A stretch of 26,257 nt of DNA from Bacteroidetes bacterium UBA6161 (GCA_002422315.1 DIUJ01000007.1:30072-56328); one strand, 5' to 3'; positions 7,756-17,230 are shown, numbered from the stretch's first letter. Notes: generated by a model not told the origin, from the letters alone. Translations and numbers: made by a program.

Positions 7756-10248
7756 ATGAAGAAAATGATGAACGATATATTTAAGTTTATAAACGAGGAC
7801 AGTGATAGTCAAGATTATTTGCCTTTACTATCGCAACAAGAAGAAGATGAAATAAACAAACAATCTATTCCCGAAACCTTACCAATACTACCAATTAGGA
7901 ATACAATTTTATTCCCAGGGGTTGTATTTCCCATAACCGTTGGAAGAGATAAATCAATAAAACTAATAAAAGATGCGAATAAGGGGAGCAAAATTATAGG
8001 TGTTTGTGGACAAAGAAACCCAGAAATGGAAGACCCTAGTATGGGCGAGCTATACGAAACAGGAACCGTAGCTCAAATAATAAAAATACTTAGAATGCCT
8101 GACGGGAACACCACGGCTATAATCCAAGGCAAACGCAGGTTTAAATTAATCGAACAAGTATCCTCTGAGCCATACTTAGTAGCAAAAGTAGAAGCAATAG
8201 AAGAACCAAAAATCAAAGAAGATAAAGAAACCAAAGCATTAATAAGCTCTATCAAAGACTTATCCCTACAAATTATAAATTTATCTCCAAACATTCCTTC
8301 TGAGGCTGCGTTTGCAATTAAAAATATTGACAGCAATTCCTTTTTGGTGAATTTTGTTGCTAGCAACTTAAATATAAGCATTAGCGAAAAACAAGGTATC
8401 TTAGAAAAATCCAACTTAAAAGACAGGGCTACATTAATTTTAGAATATCTTACTAAAGAACTCCAACTTCTAGAGCTAAAAGATAAAATTCAATCTAAAG
8501 TTAAATTTGACATAGATAAACAACAAAAGGAGTATTTTTTACAACAACAGATTAGAGCAATTCAAGAAGAACTTGGAAGCGATAGTCCAGATAAAGAAGT
8601 AGAAAATTTAAGACATAAAGGTAAAAAGAAAAAGTGGAACAAAGAGGCTTCCGATGCTTTTGAAAAAGAACTGGAAAAACTATTAAGAACCAATCCAGCT
8701 TCTCCAGACTATTCTGTGTCTTTAAACTATGTACAACTTATGCTAGACCTTCCCTGGAATGAGTATACAGAAGATAAATACAATTTAAAAGGCGCTGAAA
8801 AACAGCTAGAAAAAGATCATTTTGGGCTTGAAAAGGTTAAGAAAAGAATCCTAGAGTATTTGGCTGTTCAAAAACTTAAAGGCGATATGAAAAGCCCTAT
8901 TTTGTGCCTTGTAGGCCCTCCTGGGGTGGGAAAAACCTCTCTAGGCAAAAGCATTGCCAAAGCTATGGGAAGAAAATATGTTAGAATGTCACTAGGGGGG
9001 CTTCACGACGAATCTGAAATTAGAGGACACCGCAAAACATACATAGGCGCTATGCCAGGAAGAATTCTGCTTAATCTGAAAAAAGCCAAAACCGGGAACC
9101 CTATTTTCGTTTTAGATGAAATTGATAAAATTGGGCATGATTTTAAAGGCGACCCTTCCAGTGCTATGCTTGAAGTGCTAGACCCAGAACAAAACACCAC
9201 TTTCCACGACAATTACTTAGATATTGATTACGACCTATCTAAGGTAATGTTTATTGCTACAGCAAATAGCTTAGACACCATACAGCCTGCACTTTTAGAC
9301 CGAATGGAAATTATAGACCTTTCTGGCTACACAGTGGAAGAAAAAATAGAAATTGCCAAAAAATACTTAATCCCCAAACAAAGAAAGGAACATGGATTAA
9401 AAAATTCTGACTTTAAAATTTCCGATAAAGTATTAGAACAATTAATTGAAGAATATACTAGAGAATCTGGGGTAAGGGGCCTTGATAAAAAAATAGCATC
9501 GCTGGCCAGAAACAATGCAAAAAACATTGCAATGGAACTCCCACTCGAAACCTCAATTAGTTCTCAGGACTTAGAGAAAATTTTAGGCACAGAAAAACTA
9601 GACAAGGAGATATATGAAAATAATGACACCGCAGGTGTAGTTACTGGATTAGCATGGTCGCCTGTTGGTGGTTCTATATTATTTGTAGAAAGTGCACTTA
9701 GTAGAGGCTCTGGAAAGCTTACCTTAACTGGCAAACTAGGAGAGGTAATGAAAGAGTCTGCATCCACAGCACTAACTTTCTTGAAATCGAATTCCGAATA
9801 CTTAGACATCCCGTATAAAGTATTCAATTATTGGGATATACATTTACATTTCCCGGCAGGTGCAATACCCAAAGATGGGCCAAGTGCAGGGATTACTATT
9901 CTCACTTCCCTCGCCTCCTTGTTTACCCAACGCAAAGTAAAACCAAACTTAGCTATGACAGGTGAAATAACTTTGAGAGGTGTGGTACTACCTGTAGGAG
10001 GAATCAAAGAAAAAATACTGGCAGCCAAAAGAGCGGGAATCAAGGAAATAATCATGAGCATGAGCAATAAAAAAGATGTAGAAGATATTCCAGAAACCTA
10101 TCTCACTGGCCTAACTTTCCACTACGTTAAACAAATGCATGAAGTATTAGATCTGGCTCTAATGGGAAAAAAAGTTGCTAGACCAAAAGACTTAATGGCA
10201 CCTATAGAAGACGAAATTTTGGATGCTAAATATTTATCCAAAAAGTAA
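7756..10248 (+). CDS. lon: ATP-dependent protease Lon
   Basis: Lon is a cytoplasmic hexameric AAA+ protease that degrades misfolded and selected regulatory proteins. The 830 residues contain, in order, an N-terminal LON substrate-binding domain starting about residue 40 (LPILPIRNTILFPGVVFPI), a central coiled region, the ATPase with Walker A GPPGVGKT at 387-394 and Walker B IFVLDEIDK, and the protease domain. The catalytic dyad is Ser710 in PKDGPSAG and Lys753 in GGIKEKILAAKRAG; their 43-residue spacing matches E. coli Lon. It lies 39 bases after the symporter and may be read through from it. No heat-shock-type element is evident. Confidence 0.97.
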   Translation: MKKMMNDIFKFINEDSDSQDYLPLLSQQEEDEINKQSIPETLPILPIRNTILFPGVVFPITVGRDKSIKLIKDANKGSKIIGVCGQRNPEMEDPSMGELYETGTVAQIIKILRMPDGNTTAIIQGKRRFKLIEQVSSEPYLVAKVEAIEEPKIKEDKETKALISSIKDLSLQIINLSPNIPSEAAFAIKNIDSNSFLVNFVASNLNISISEKQGILEKSNLKDRATLILEYLTKELQLLELKDKIQSKVKFDIDKQQKEYFLQQQIRAIQEELGSDSPDKEVENLRHKGKKKKWNKEASDAFEKELEKLLRTNPASPDYSVSLNYVQLMLDLPWNEYTEDKYNLKGAEKQLEKDHFGLEKVKKRILEYLAVQKLKGDMKSPILCLVGPPGVGKTSLGKSIAKAMGRKYVRMSLGGLHDESEIRGHRKTYIGAMPGRILLNLKKAKTGNPIFVLDEIDKIGHDFKGDPSSAMLEVLDPEQNTTFHDNYLDIDYDLSKVMFIATANSLDTIQPALLDRMEIIDLSGYTVEEKIEIAKKYLIPKQRKEHGLKNSDFKISDKVLEQLIEEYTRESGVRGLDKKIASLARNNAKNIAMELPLETSISSQDLEKILGTEKLDKEIYENNDTAGVVTGLAWSPVGGSILFVESALSRGSGKLTLTGKLGEVMKESASTALTFLKSNSEYLDIPYKVFNYWDIHLHFPAGAIPKDGPSAGITILTSLASLFTQRKVKPNLAMTGEITLRGVVLPVGGIKEKILAAKRAGIKEIIMSMSNKKDVEDIPETYLTGLTFHYVKQMHEVLDLALMGKKVARPKDLMAPIEDEILDAKYLSKK

Positions 10249-10296
10249 AATTTATTTTTTTAGGGCTATTGTACAACTTTTTTTTCAAAACGGAGT

Positions 10297-10304
10297 TATA
10301 TTTG
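10297..10304 (+). promoter_or_regulatory. -7 promoter box for porQ-cmk
   Basis: TATATTTG is a perfect TAnnTTTG box, 19 bases before the porQ ATG. The nearest upstream TTG (10269-10271) is 25 bases away, longer than usual, so the -33 element is uncertain. Confidence 0.45.
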
Positions 10305-10323
10305 TGTCCATATCAAAAATATA

Positions 10324-11382
10324 ATGCAAGCTAAGAATAAACTTCGAATAGTTTTATTATTATTTACCTTAGTAACTTATAAAACAAACAATGCCCAACT
10401 TGGTGGTGGCGCTGTTTATAGGTTTATAAATTTAGAACCAAGTGCAAGGGCAGCTGCAATGGGAGGCTCTGTAATCTCATTGGCAGATGTAGATCTTGCT
10501 ACTGCTCAGATGAACCCTGCTACTCTTTCTAAAATCCACAACAATAACCTAAGCATGAACTTTAACAACTATTTTAAAGACATTAGTTATGGTTATCTTA
10601 GTTATGCAAAAAAATTTAGCGACAAAGAAAATGCTCCCATTTTTTCTTCTCAAATAATGTACATGAATTATGGCCAATTCGATGGCTATGACCCTACGGG
10701 TATTTTTACAGGCAAGTTCAATGCATCTGATATGTTAATTGCATTCAGTGCAGCAAAACCTTTAAATGACAAATTTAGCTATGGCGGAAGTTTTAAATTT
10801 ATATATTCTGTATTAGAGGCTTATGTTGGAACAGGAATAGCATTCGATATGGGTGGTTTCTATAATGATACGGCCAAGAATCTATCCATGGGATTGGTTT
10901 TTAAAAACGCTGGTTATCAAACTATTGCATACAGAAATACAGGCAGAGCCCCACTTCCTTTTGAAATTCAATTTGCAATAAGCAAAAAACCCAAGAATGC
11001 ACCCTTTAGGCTTACCATGTTACTTCATAATCTTCAAAAACCTGACTTAACATACAGCTATATAGACCCACAAAACAGAAAAATAAATGATAGGGGAGAA
11101 TTTGTAGACCAAGAAATCTCTATCGCCTCTAAAGCTTTTAGACATGTAACAGGCAATGTAGAAATTATACTTTCAGAGAATTTTCAGATTAGAGGAGGCT
11201 ATAATCATCAGCGTAGAAGAGAACTTGGAACAGCAGTAAGAATGGGGGTGGCAGGTTTTAGCTGGGGGTGTTCTTTTAAAATAAAAAAGATAAGACTTGA
11301 ATACGGAAGTGCTGCTTTTTTCCCTGGATACAATTCTAATATGTTTTCCGTAAACTTGAACTTAAATGAATTTTACAGATAA
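10324..11382 (+). CDS. porQ: Type IX secretion system component PorQ
   Basis: PorQ is an outer-membrane beta-barrel of the PorV/FadL-like family, required for type IX secretion in Porphyromonas gingivalis. In this 352-residue protein a signal peptide ends near NNAQ (residue 25). The mature start GGGAVYRFINLEPSARAAAM and the nearby AMGG and ATAQMNPA motifs are typical of PorQ/PorV proteins. The rest is beta-rich and ends in an NLNLNEFYR strand. Its adjacency to cmk is a gene order often seen in Bacteroidota. Its presence implies a working T9SS, in keeping with the sorting-domain proteins encoded 2-4 kb away. Confidence 0.88.
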   Translation: MQAKNKLRIVLLLFTLVTYKTNNAQLGGGAVYRFINLEPSARAAAMGGSVISLADVDLATAQMNPATLSKIHNNNLSMNFNNYFKDISYGYLSYAKKFSDKENAPIFSSQIMYMNYGQFDGYDPTGIFTGKFNASDMLIAFSAAKPLNDKFSYGGSFKFIYSVLEAYVGTGIAFDMGGFYNDTAKNLSMGLVFKNAGYQTIAYRNTGRAPLPFEIQFAISKKPKNAPFRLTMLLHNLQKPDLTYSYIDPQNRKINDRGEFVDQEISIASKAFRHVTGNVEIILSENFQIRGGYNHQRRRELGTAVRMGVAGFSWGCSFKIKKIRLEYGSAAFFPGYNSNMFSVNLNLNEFYR

Positions 11383-12064
11383 TACTTTGAATAAAATAAA
11401 TATAGCCATAGATGGATGGTCGGCTTGCGGCAAAGGCACCTTAGCCAAATCATTGGCTAAAGAATTAAACTACATATTTATAGACTCAGGGGCGATGTAT
11501 AGAGCATTTACACTAGCTGCATTACGCAATAAAATTGAACCCTCTGATACCAACGAAATAAAAAAGCTAACTGAAGTTACCAATATTCACTTTGAAACAA
11601 ATGATAACACAGGGGAGTATGAAATTTGGCTAAACAATGAAATGGTAGAAACCCAAATACGCGACACAGAAGTGGCAAGTAAAGTTAGCCATTATGCACA
11701 GTTAAGCCCCGTTAGACAATTCCTTGTTAGTCAACAACAAGAAATCGGGAAAAACAAGGGTGTAGTAATGGATGGAAGAGACATTGGCACGGTTGTATTT
11801 CCAAATGCAGAACTAAAGATTTTCATGACCGCAAAACCGGAAATAAGAGCACAAAGACGCTACCAAGAGTTTAAACAAAAAGGGAAAGATGTTTCTTTGG
11901 AAGAAATTGCTGCAAATCTTACAGAAAGAGATTTTATTGATTCAAATAGATCTGACAGCCCTTTGGTGCAAGCAGAGGACGCCAGGATTTTAGATAATAG
12001 CAACTTAACCATACCACAGCAACTCCAAATTGCACTAGATTGGGCAAAAAACATACTCCATTAA
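11366..12064 (+). CDS. cmk: Cytidylate kinase
   Basis: Cmk phosphorylates CMP and dCMP to the diphosphates in pyrimidine nucleotide salvage. Its 232 residues match the family. The P-loop GWSACGKG is at 17-24, followed by the substrate-binding FIDSGAMYRAFT, the family motif MDGRDIGTVVFPNAE, and a late Arg-rich lid segment (RAQRRYQEF). The start codon lies 17 bases inside the end of porQ in another frame, so translation is probably coupled. The chosen ATG is the first that leaves a normal short N-terminus before the NKINIAIDG strand. Confidence 0.95.
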   Translation: MNFTDNTLNKINIAIDGWSACGKGTLAKSLAKELNYIFIDSGAMYRAFTLAALRNKIEPSDTNEIKKLTEVTNIHFETNDNTGEYEIWLNNEMVETQIRDTEVASKVSHYAQLSPVRQFLVSQQQEIGKNKGVVMDGRDIGTVVFPNAELKIFMTAKPEIRAQRRYQEFKQKGKDVSLEEIAANLTERDFIDSNRSDSPLVQAEDARILDNSNLTIPQQLQIALDWAKNILH

Positions 12065-12137
12065 ACTTATTAGTTAAATGGTACTTTTCTGAATCCGTTC
12101 CCTTTTACTAAAATAGTTTTAATGTTCTTATTTGCAT

Positions 12138-13166
12138 CTAATCCAAAGGTAAAAAACCATTTGGAATAATCTCTGCTTCTATAGTTCTCTTCAAGGTTCC
12201 GGAGGTGTCGTAAAAATAAATTTTCCCTTTTTGGACAAAATTCCCCGCATTACTTATTAATATTTGTTGATTTTTTAAATCATAATACATCGCATATATA
12301 GTTGAGGAAGGCGGCAAATCTGCAAGAAAACTGGCCAAACCTATTTCCGTGGATTTAAACAATTTATTATCTGAAACAAAATAAAGCTCTCCATTGGCTC
12401 CTACACACATTTGTGCAATTCTTGTACTACTTTGAAATTGGCTTATTTTTTCCTTTGTAGATTTTTCCAACTTATAAATCGTAGATCCTGAAGCATTGCT
12501 TTGGTTAACCACAAAAAAAAGATCTCCTAACGTTGTTTTTTGTAGATACCTAGGTTCTCCATCTAAAACTATACTATCCTTGATTATGGCAGTATTTGGG
12601 TCAAAAAAATACAAACAGTTCTTTAATAAATTTGAAAATATAAATTCATTTTCTGCCCAGGAACAAATCTGTTCATTCCATCCTTTCACAAAAATCGAAT
12701 CTAGTTTAGCACCCGTAAGCAGATCAATTTTAAATACTTTATCAGCGTATATATCTGTTATCCATGCATTACTGGTCCCAGGCATAGGGAGCATATACCT
12801 TGGAGAAGAAATCCCTTGTAGAGTTCTTTTATGCTTAAAATTTATTGGCGAAACCACCTCTATGGCAGAAGAATTATTTACAATTAAAAATAACTCCCCA
12901 TTATACAGCACAGCAGATTGAAGTACATCGCCTAAGGGCCTTGCATTTTGCTTCTTAAAAATATCTGCTTGATACAAAGAGTCCTGCCAAGTATAAATAC
13001 CTATACTTGCATTGTTCCACCCAAAATTGCCTTCATTTAAAACCAATAAGCTAGAACTAGAGGGTGTTACAAAAGGCTTTTGTTTCTCCTCTTCTTTACA
13101 CGAAAACAAGAAAAGTAGAAGTAACAGTGAAAAAACCCTTAAACTATACATACTAATCCAATACAT
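12138..13166 (-). CDS. BtuG-like beta-propeller surface lipoprotein in the B12 operon
   Basis: A 342-residue lipoprotein. The signal peptide ends at lipobox LFLFSC and the mature start CKEEEKQ fits the Bacteroidota surface-export signal. The rest is a repeated beta-propeller of the YncE/DUF5074 type: LVLNEGNFGWNNASIGIY, ARPLGDVLQSAVLYNGELFL, SSPRYMLPMPG, ITDIYADKVFKIDLLTG and ISNAGNFVQKGKIYFYDTSG are recurring blade motifs. In Bacteroides, BtuG is a propeller lipoprotein that binds cobamides tightly and sits on BtuB. Last place in a riboswitch-controlled operon with a TonB receptor supports the same role here. It overlaps the previous gene by 14 bases; ATG 13151 is an alternative start. A possible frameshifted tail follows its stop. 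Confidence 0.75.
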   Translation of the reverse strand: MYWISMYSLRVFSLLLLLFLFSCKEEEKQKPFVTPSSSSLLVLNEGNFGWNNASIGIYTWQDSLYQADIFKKQNARPLGDVLQSAVLYNGELFLIVNNSSAIEVVSPINFKHKRTLQGISSPRYMLPMPGTSNAWITDIYADKVFKIDLLTGAKLDSIFVKGWNEQICSWAENEFIFSNLLKNCLYFFDPNTAIIKDSIVLDGEPRYLQKTTLGDLFFVVNQSNASGSTIYKLEKSTKEKISQFQSSTRIAQMCVGANGELYFVSDNKLFKSTEIGLASFLADLPPSSTIYAMYYDLKNQQILISNAGNFVQKGKIYFYDTSGTLKRTIEAEIIPNGFLPLD

Positions 13167-14130
13167 TTAACTTATAAACCCCAGTTCCTGAAACATTTGT
13201 CCACTTTATAAAATACACCCCCTTTTGGGTAAACTGAAATTGTAATATATTAGCAGGACTCGTATTTTCATAAATTATTCTTCCATTGTAATCCAAAACT
13301 TTGAAATCACTATTGTGGGTAAATTCTATCCACAACTCTTTGGATAAAGGAAGTGGATTTTGACTTTTTACACAAATCAACCCTTTATTTGGATCATGGA
13401 GACCTAAGTAATTTTCTCTATTGTGAATTATTCCAAGTGCATCTAAATCAAATCCCCCAGATTCAAATGCTGTAGGATAAGGGTCGTTTATTGTATTAAA
13501 AAAAGCATCTTTCATAGCATAACTTGTGTCAATACTACCAATTACATCCTTCACTTTTATATGGGTTATTGAATTAATATCTATAATAGAAAAAGTATCC
13601 AGTTCTTGTAAATCAAATGGGGTTCCAAAAAACACCCTGAATTTTCCAGCTAAATTATTCAAATTTTCAGGCTGTAATTTATCAAATCCTCCCACTTGCA
13701 AATTGGTTTGGGTAAGGGAATGGGATGGGAATCTTACAAAATCCACCCCATTAGAACTTACTTCTACAAAAGCCAATTCTAAAAATTCATCGGCAAAAGC
13801 ATTTTCAAAAATTGCAAAATCAGGGCCATTGCCATTTGCTAAGGGTATATCAAATGTAAAAATAGCTTCTCCTCCATCTCCTAAACTTATTACAGCACCA
13901 TCGGCCTTCCCTATTGCATTTGCCTCTTCCCCATGTGTCACACGACCTAAACTAGTATCGGCAATATCCAAAAAACCTCTTTTTACACTTACATTTTCCG
14001 CCCAAGAGATAAAAATAATAGAGTCTTTATGCAAAGCATTAGAACCCACCTTACCTGCTGCAGGAGCGTATTGGGCATAAGTAGGAATACTTAGATAAAA
14101 GAAAAGCATTAAAATTACAAAGCGCATCAT
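13153..14130 (-). CDS. Secreted cell-surface protein with T9SS-type C-terminal domain, third gene of the B12 operon
   Basis: A 325-residue secreted protein. The signal peptide ends near PTYAQ (residue 20). The body (about 25-255) contains a Gly/Asp-rich beta domain with GEEANAIGKADGAVISLGDG and NGPDFAIFENAFADEFLELA followed by VEVSSNGVDFVRFPS. I recognise this as a family often labelled just 'cell surface protein'. The last 60 or so residues (FKVLDYNGRIIYEN, then GVYFIKW and YKLNVLD) resemble a type A T9SS sorting domain. It overlaps both neighbours (4 bases upstream, 14 downstream), so it is translated with the B12 receptor. A role in cobamide binding or in scaffolding the receptor complex is inferred from context only. 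Confidence 0.75.
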   Translation of the reverse strand: MMRFVILMLFFYLSIPTYAQYAPAAGKVGSNALHKDSIIFISWAENVSVKRGFLDIADTSLGRVTHGEEANAIGKADGAVISLGDGGEAIFTFDIPLANGNGPDFAIFENAFADEFLELAFVEVSSNGVDFVRFPSHSLTQTNLQVGGFDKLQPENLNNLAGKFRVFFGTPFDLQELDTFSIIDINSITHIKVKDVIGSIDTSYAMKDAFFNTINDPYPTAFESGGFDLDALGIIHNRENYLGLHDPNKGLICVKSQNPLPLSKELWIEFTHNSDFKVLDYNGRIIYENTSPANILQFQFTQKGVYFIKWTNVSGTGVYKLNVLD

Positions 14131-15266
14131 TTTTTAAGTATTTTAAAATTTTGGATATTCCCTTGCTGAAAAACTTTGACAAAATATACCCCAGGCTCCC
14201 AAAACTCAGTATCAATAATTGATGTACTCTGGGATTCATATACAATAACACCAAGAGTGTTACAAATCGAAATCCCTTGTATGTTGTCTGAATTTTTAAT
14301 TTCTATTTTATCTGTAAAAGGATTAGGGAAAAAGATTGAACTTATTGAACTTTCTCTTCTTTCTACACTTGTTGTCTCTTTATTCGGATTTATCGCTTTT
14401 AATGGATAGTTTGGTCTTAGGGCAGGATTAAAATCAGTATAAGTACATCCGAAAAAATCTCCGCTACCAATCTTTTGCTGCAAGCCTTCGTTCATTACCC
14501 AATTACCAAAATTTGTAGCTGACCAAGTTGCCCAATAATTTGGCGCACCTCCTATCCCTTCATATTCTCCATAAGAAATATCATTTAAAAAAGCATCTAC
14601 CTTAATTTGAAAGGTAGTGTCAATATCCTCAATGAGTTTTAGTGCCTCAAAACCAGAAATGGAATCTTGAAATCGAATGCCAAATACGAAAGAGGATATT
14701 CTGTCTATTGGATTAAAATCTATAACTAAAAATGCAGAGTCTTCTCCAACTCCAAACCATTCATTGGCTATCCAAGCCATATCGAATTTTACGGCTTCTG
14801 GGTTTAAAGCGGGACTAGGTTTTGCTGGCAAAACTTCAGGGTTGAAATTTGTAAAACTCACTCCATAAATACTTCCATTGCCAAGTACTTCTGGCAGTCC
14901 TGAATTATAATTCCATGTACTGTCGTAGGAATATATTCCCCAATAATATCCATTGGTTGCATTTTTACCTACAACAGAGTTATATGCTACAGAATCTAAA
15001 AATCCACCATCAGACTTCCATGCAAAGTTCCTATCTGCTTGTTCTACTTTATCCAAAAGTTCAAATCCTGTAAGTGTTCCATTAAACCTAACACCCCAAC
15101 AATATGCCGAATCTATTCCTGATTGATTAAGAGAAACCACTAGCATGGCAGAGTCGGAACCCTCGCCTATCCAAAATTTTACTTTTGAAAAATCGATTGA
15201 CCTTGCATTGAAAAAGCATAGCGATAAGATTATTGCTAAACCTAGTTTGAATTTATTTTTTATCAT
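14127..15266 (-). CDS. Secreted protein with two tandem transcobalamin-like domains and a T9SS sorting domain
   Basis: A 379-residue secreted protein with a signal peptide of about 23 residues. Two homologous domains follow (about 28-150 and 160-290). Both have the same order: GxGxDSAxLV, W/F-GxRF, xGFExLxxxE, a FLxxxxY strand, xYWxxxS, and a final G-xG-xxxG-xxxTxFNP. The run of a Leu-rich helix, a strand, a YW motif and a late Gly-rich turn recalls the beta domain of transcobalamin/intrinsic factor (DUF4430), but this is motif-level resemblance, not proven homology. Residues about 307-379 form a clear type A T9SS domain (FFPNPFTDKIEIKN, GVYFVKVFQQG, FKILKK). It starts in the receptor's stop codon (ATGA), so translation is coupled. 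A corrinoid-capture role is inferred. Confidence 0.75.
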   Translation of the reverse strand: MIKNKFKLGLAIILSLCFFNARSIDFSKVKFWIGEGSDSAMLVVSLNQSGIDSAYCWGVRFNGTLTGFELLDKVEQADRNFAWKSDGGFLDSVAYNSVVGKNATNGYYWGIYSYDSTWNYNSGLPEVLGNGSIYGVSFTNFNPEVLPAKPSPALNPEAVKFDMAWIANEWFGVGEDSAFLVIDFNPIDRISSFVFGIRFQDSISGFEALKLIEDIDTTFQIKVDAFLNDISYGEYEGIGGAPNYWATWSATNFGNWVMNEGLQQKIGSGDFFGCTYTDFNPALRPNYPLKAINPNKETTSVERRESSISSIFFPNPFTDKIEIKNSDNIQGISICNTLGVIVYESQSTSIIDTEFWEPGVYFVKVFQQGNIQNFKILKK

Positions 15267-17188
15267 AGTTTGTTAAATAACGTGTGTTTTAAGAATACTG
15301 AAAACTGCACCCCTGGCATTGGCCTGTCTGGCATTAACTCATAGTATGTTTGGGTAATATTCTGACTATTTAACCCAATCAAGAATTGATTTTTAGCCAA
15401 TTTGAATTCCGAAAAAACCCTAAAATTCAAAAGATGGTAAGATGGTAAAAAGTATGCATTGTCAGTACTATAGTATCTTAAACTAGAATAATTAAAGATA
15501 CACTCCGAAAATACTTTTTTATATTGGAATTTTAATTGAGCAGACCAAACCGTTTTGGGTATAAAAATAGCTTGATTTCCCAACATATTCTCTTGCCCCG
15601 CTTCTACATCGCTGTAAGAAGAAAGTATATAGGAACCACTAATCTGAGCAAAAATTGAGGAGTTCTGTTTTTTATAAATCTGGCTAGTTAGCAAATATTC
15701 TACTCCTTTTATATCCAATCCTCTTACATTGTTTGCTTCAAAATACCCCAAAGAGGAAGGCAGCCATACAATCAAATCTTGTACTTTATTTGTAAAAACA
15801 CTTACTTTAAGGCTAGTTTTTTGTTTGTTTAATTTGTTCCATAAGAATCCTAGCTCTTTTTTAAACGAATTCTCCCCTCTCAGATTTACATTTCCTCCAG
15901 GTAACCAATACAAATCGTTCAGTGTAGGAACTCTATAATAAGAACCTAAACTAGCATTGACAAGAAATTTATCTGTTATAGAATATGCTATATTCATTGA
16001 GAATAAAAATGGCAGCTTTGCTTCTTGTAACCATTGCTGACGAACGCTAAAATTAGAATACAATTTTTTGACTTTAGAATCTGCACTTAAATAAAGTGCA
16101 TTGAGTATTTGATTTTTTTTGTCTACATAACCATTTGAAGATGCTACAGCCAAGCTTTGATTCACCCCAATTTCAATAACAGAATGTTTTTTTAAACTAT
16201 AAGAAAGTGAACTTATGTGGCTAAGGGTTTGAACTATATTGGGATAAGCTATAAAGTTGTCTCTAAAAAGTATATCTTCCATTAGATACGCTATCTTGTT
16301 GCTTTTAAGTATTTTCTTACCACTTTTATACGCCAAAAGCGCTCTAATAGACTTGTCTTCTTGTAAACTACTCGGGGTTAAAGACCAAATACTTTCCGGA
16401 ATCTGTCTTTTGGCACTTTGAATCCATAATTTTGCTTCAAGCAAATTATTTTTTTTTGTTCTTAAGAAGAACTCCTGCAAAACCCCTTGAGATTGCACAG
16501 CATTGTTTTTTTGATAGGCTCTATCGGATAAACTTACCTTTCGGATAGGGTAATCATTTGTAGCATGATTATGAAAAATCTTTGTTCTCGAGATTAAATT
16601 CTTTCTTGAAAGTTGGATGTTGGTTCCATAAAACCCTGCATTAAATGACCCTCGTGAAAGAAAAAATTCTACTTTATTTTGTTTAAATACAGGGATTTCC
16701 GAACCTATCTCTAAACTACCACTAAGGGCGGAATTAGCATTAGAAGCGCCACTATTGGTTGTAAATATTTTTGCATAGTCAATAAAGAATCCTGGTATTA
16801 AGCTCAAGTCTAATTGACCGTTCATAGGGCTCTGAATAGAAATTCCTTCCCACATTAAGTTTAGCTGACTTCCATACAAACCACGTAATGACATGAGAGA
16901 TAAGATACCAGAGCCATTGTTTCTTATATTTAAAACGCCCTTTTGTATCATTTCATCTGCAAGAGAATTGAAGTTTAGGTTTGAATTGAAAATTTCGGAG
17001 TACTCTTGACCACCTTCTGAGTTGCCAATAGGGTACATTACAAAGGACGCTTTGTTATTTTTTTTTGCGTGTATTTGAGCAGGTTCTAAATAAAAAGAAT
17101 CATATGCCACAGAATCTACATACGCAGTAGCCCCCTTTGTTATAAAAGGAAAAACCAAACAAACAATATGTAGCAAAACGCCTTTCAT
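15263..17188 (-). CDS. btuB: BtuB-like TonB-dependent cobalamin receptor
   Basis: An outer-membrane TonB-dependent receptor of 641 residues, close to E. coli BtuB (about 614) and lacking the carboxypeptidase-like domain of SusC receptors. A signal peptide ends near residue 20. The plug (about 75-165) has LMSLRGLYGSQLNLMWEGIS and GASNANSALSGSLEIGS. The remainder is beta-strand rich with FLVNASLGSYYRVPTLNDLY, typical of the barrel. A cobalamin riboswitch just upstream makes vitamin B12 or a related corrinoid the likely substrate. The C-terminus is HTLFNKL rather than ending exactly in an aromatic residue. It is first of four overlapping genes; no btuFCD transporter genes are in the window. Confidence 0.88.
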   Translation of the reverse strand: MKGVLLHIVCLVFPFITKGATAYVDSVAYDSFYLEPAQIHAKKNNKASFVMYPIGNSEGGQEYSEIFNSNLNFNSLADEMIQKGVLNIRNNGSGILSLMSLRGLYGSQLNLMWEGISIQSPMNGQLDLSLIPGFFIDYAKIFTTNSGASNANSALSGSLEIGSEIPVFKQNKVEFFLSRGSFNAGFYGTNIQLSRKNLISRTKIFHNHATNDYPIRKVSLSDRAYQKNNAVQSQGVLQEFFLRTKKNNLLEAKLWIQSAKRQIPESIWSLTPSSLQEDKSIRALLAYKSGKKILKSNKIAYLMEDILFRDNFIAYPNIVQTLSHISSLSYSLKKHSVIEIGVNQSLAVASSNGYVDKKNQILNALYLSADSKVKKLYSNFSVRQQWLQEAKLPFLFSMNIAYSITDKFLVNASLGSYYRVPTLNDLYWLPGGNVNLRGENSFKKELGFLWNKLNKQKTSLKVSVFTNKVQDLIVWLPSSLGYFEANNVRGLDIKGVEYLLTSQIYKKQNSSIFAQISGSYILSSYSDVEAGQENMLGNQAIFIPKTVWSAQLKFQYKKVFSECIFNYSSLRYYSTDNAYFLPSYHLLNFRVFSEFKLAKNQFLIGLNSQNITQTYYELMPDRPMPGVQFSVFLKHTLFNKL

Positions 17189-17230
17189 TTTAAATTTATT
17201 TTAAAACTACGGCAATAGGCAAGAAACCCA

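Noticed and set aside
13526..14080. A 184-codon plus-strand frame opposite the third B12-operon gene
   Set aside because: It is antisense to a gene with a clear signal peptide and sorting tail. Its translation has no recognisable domain.
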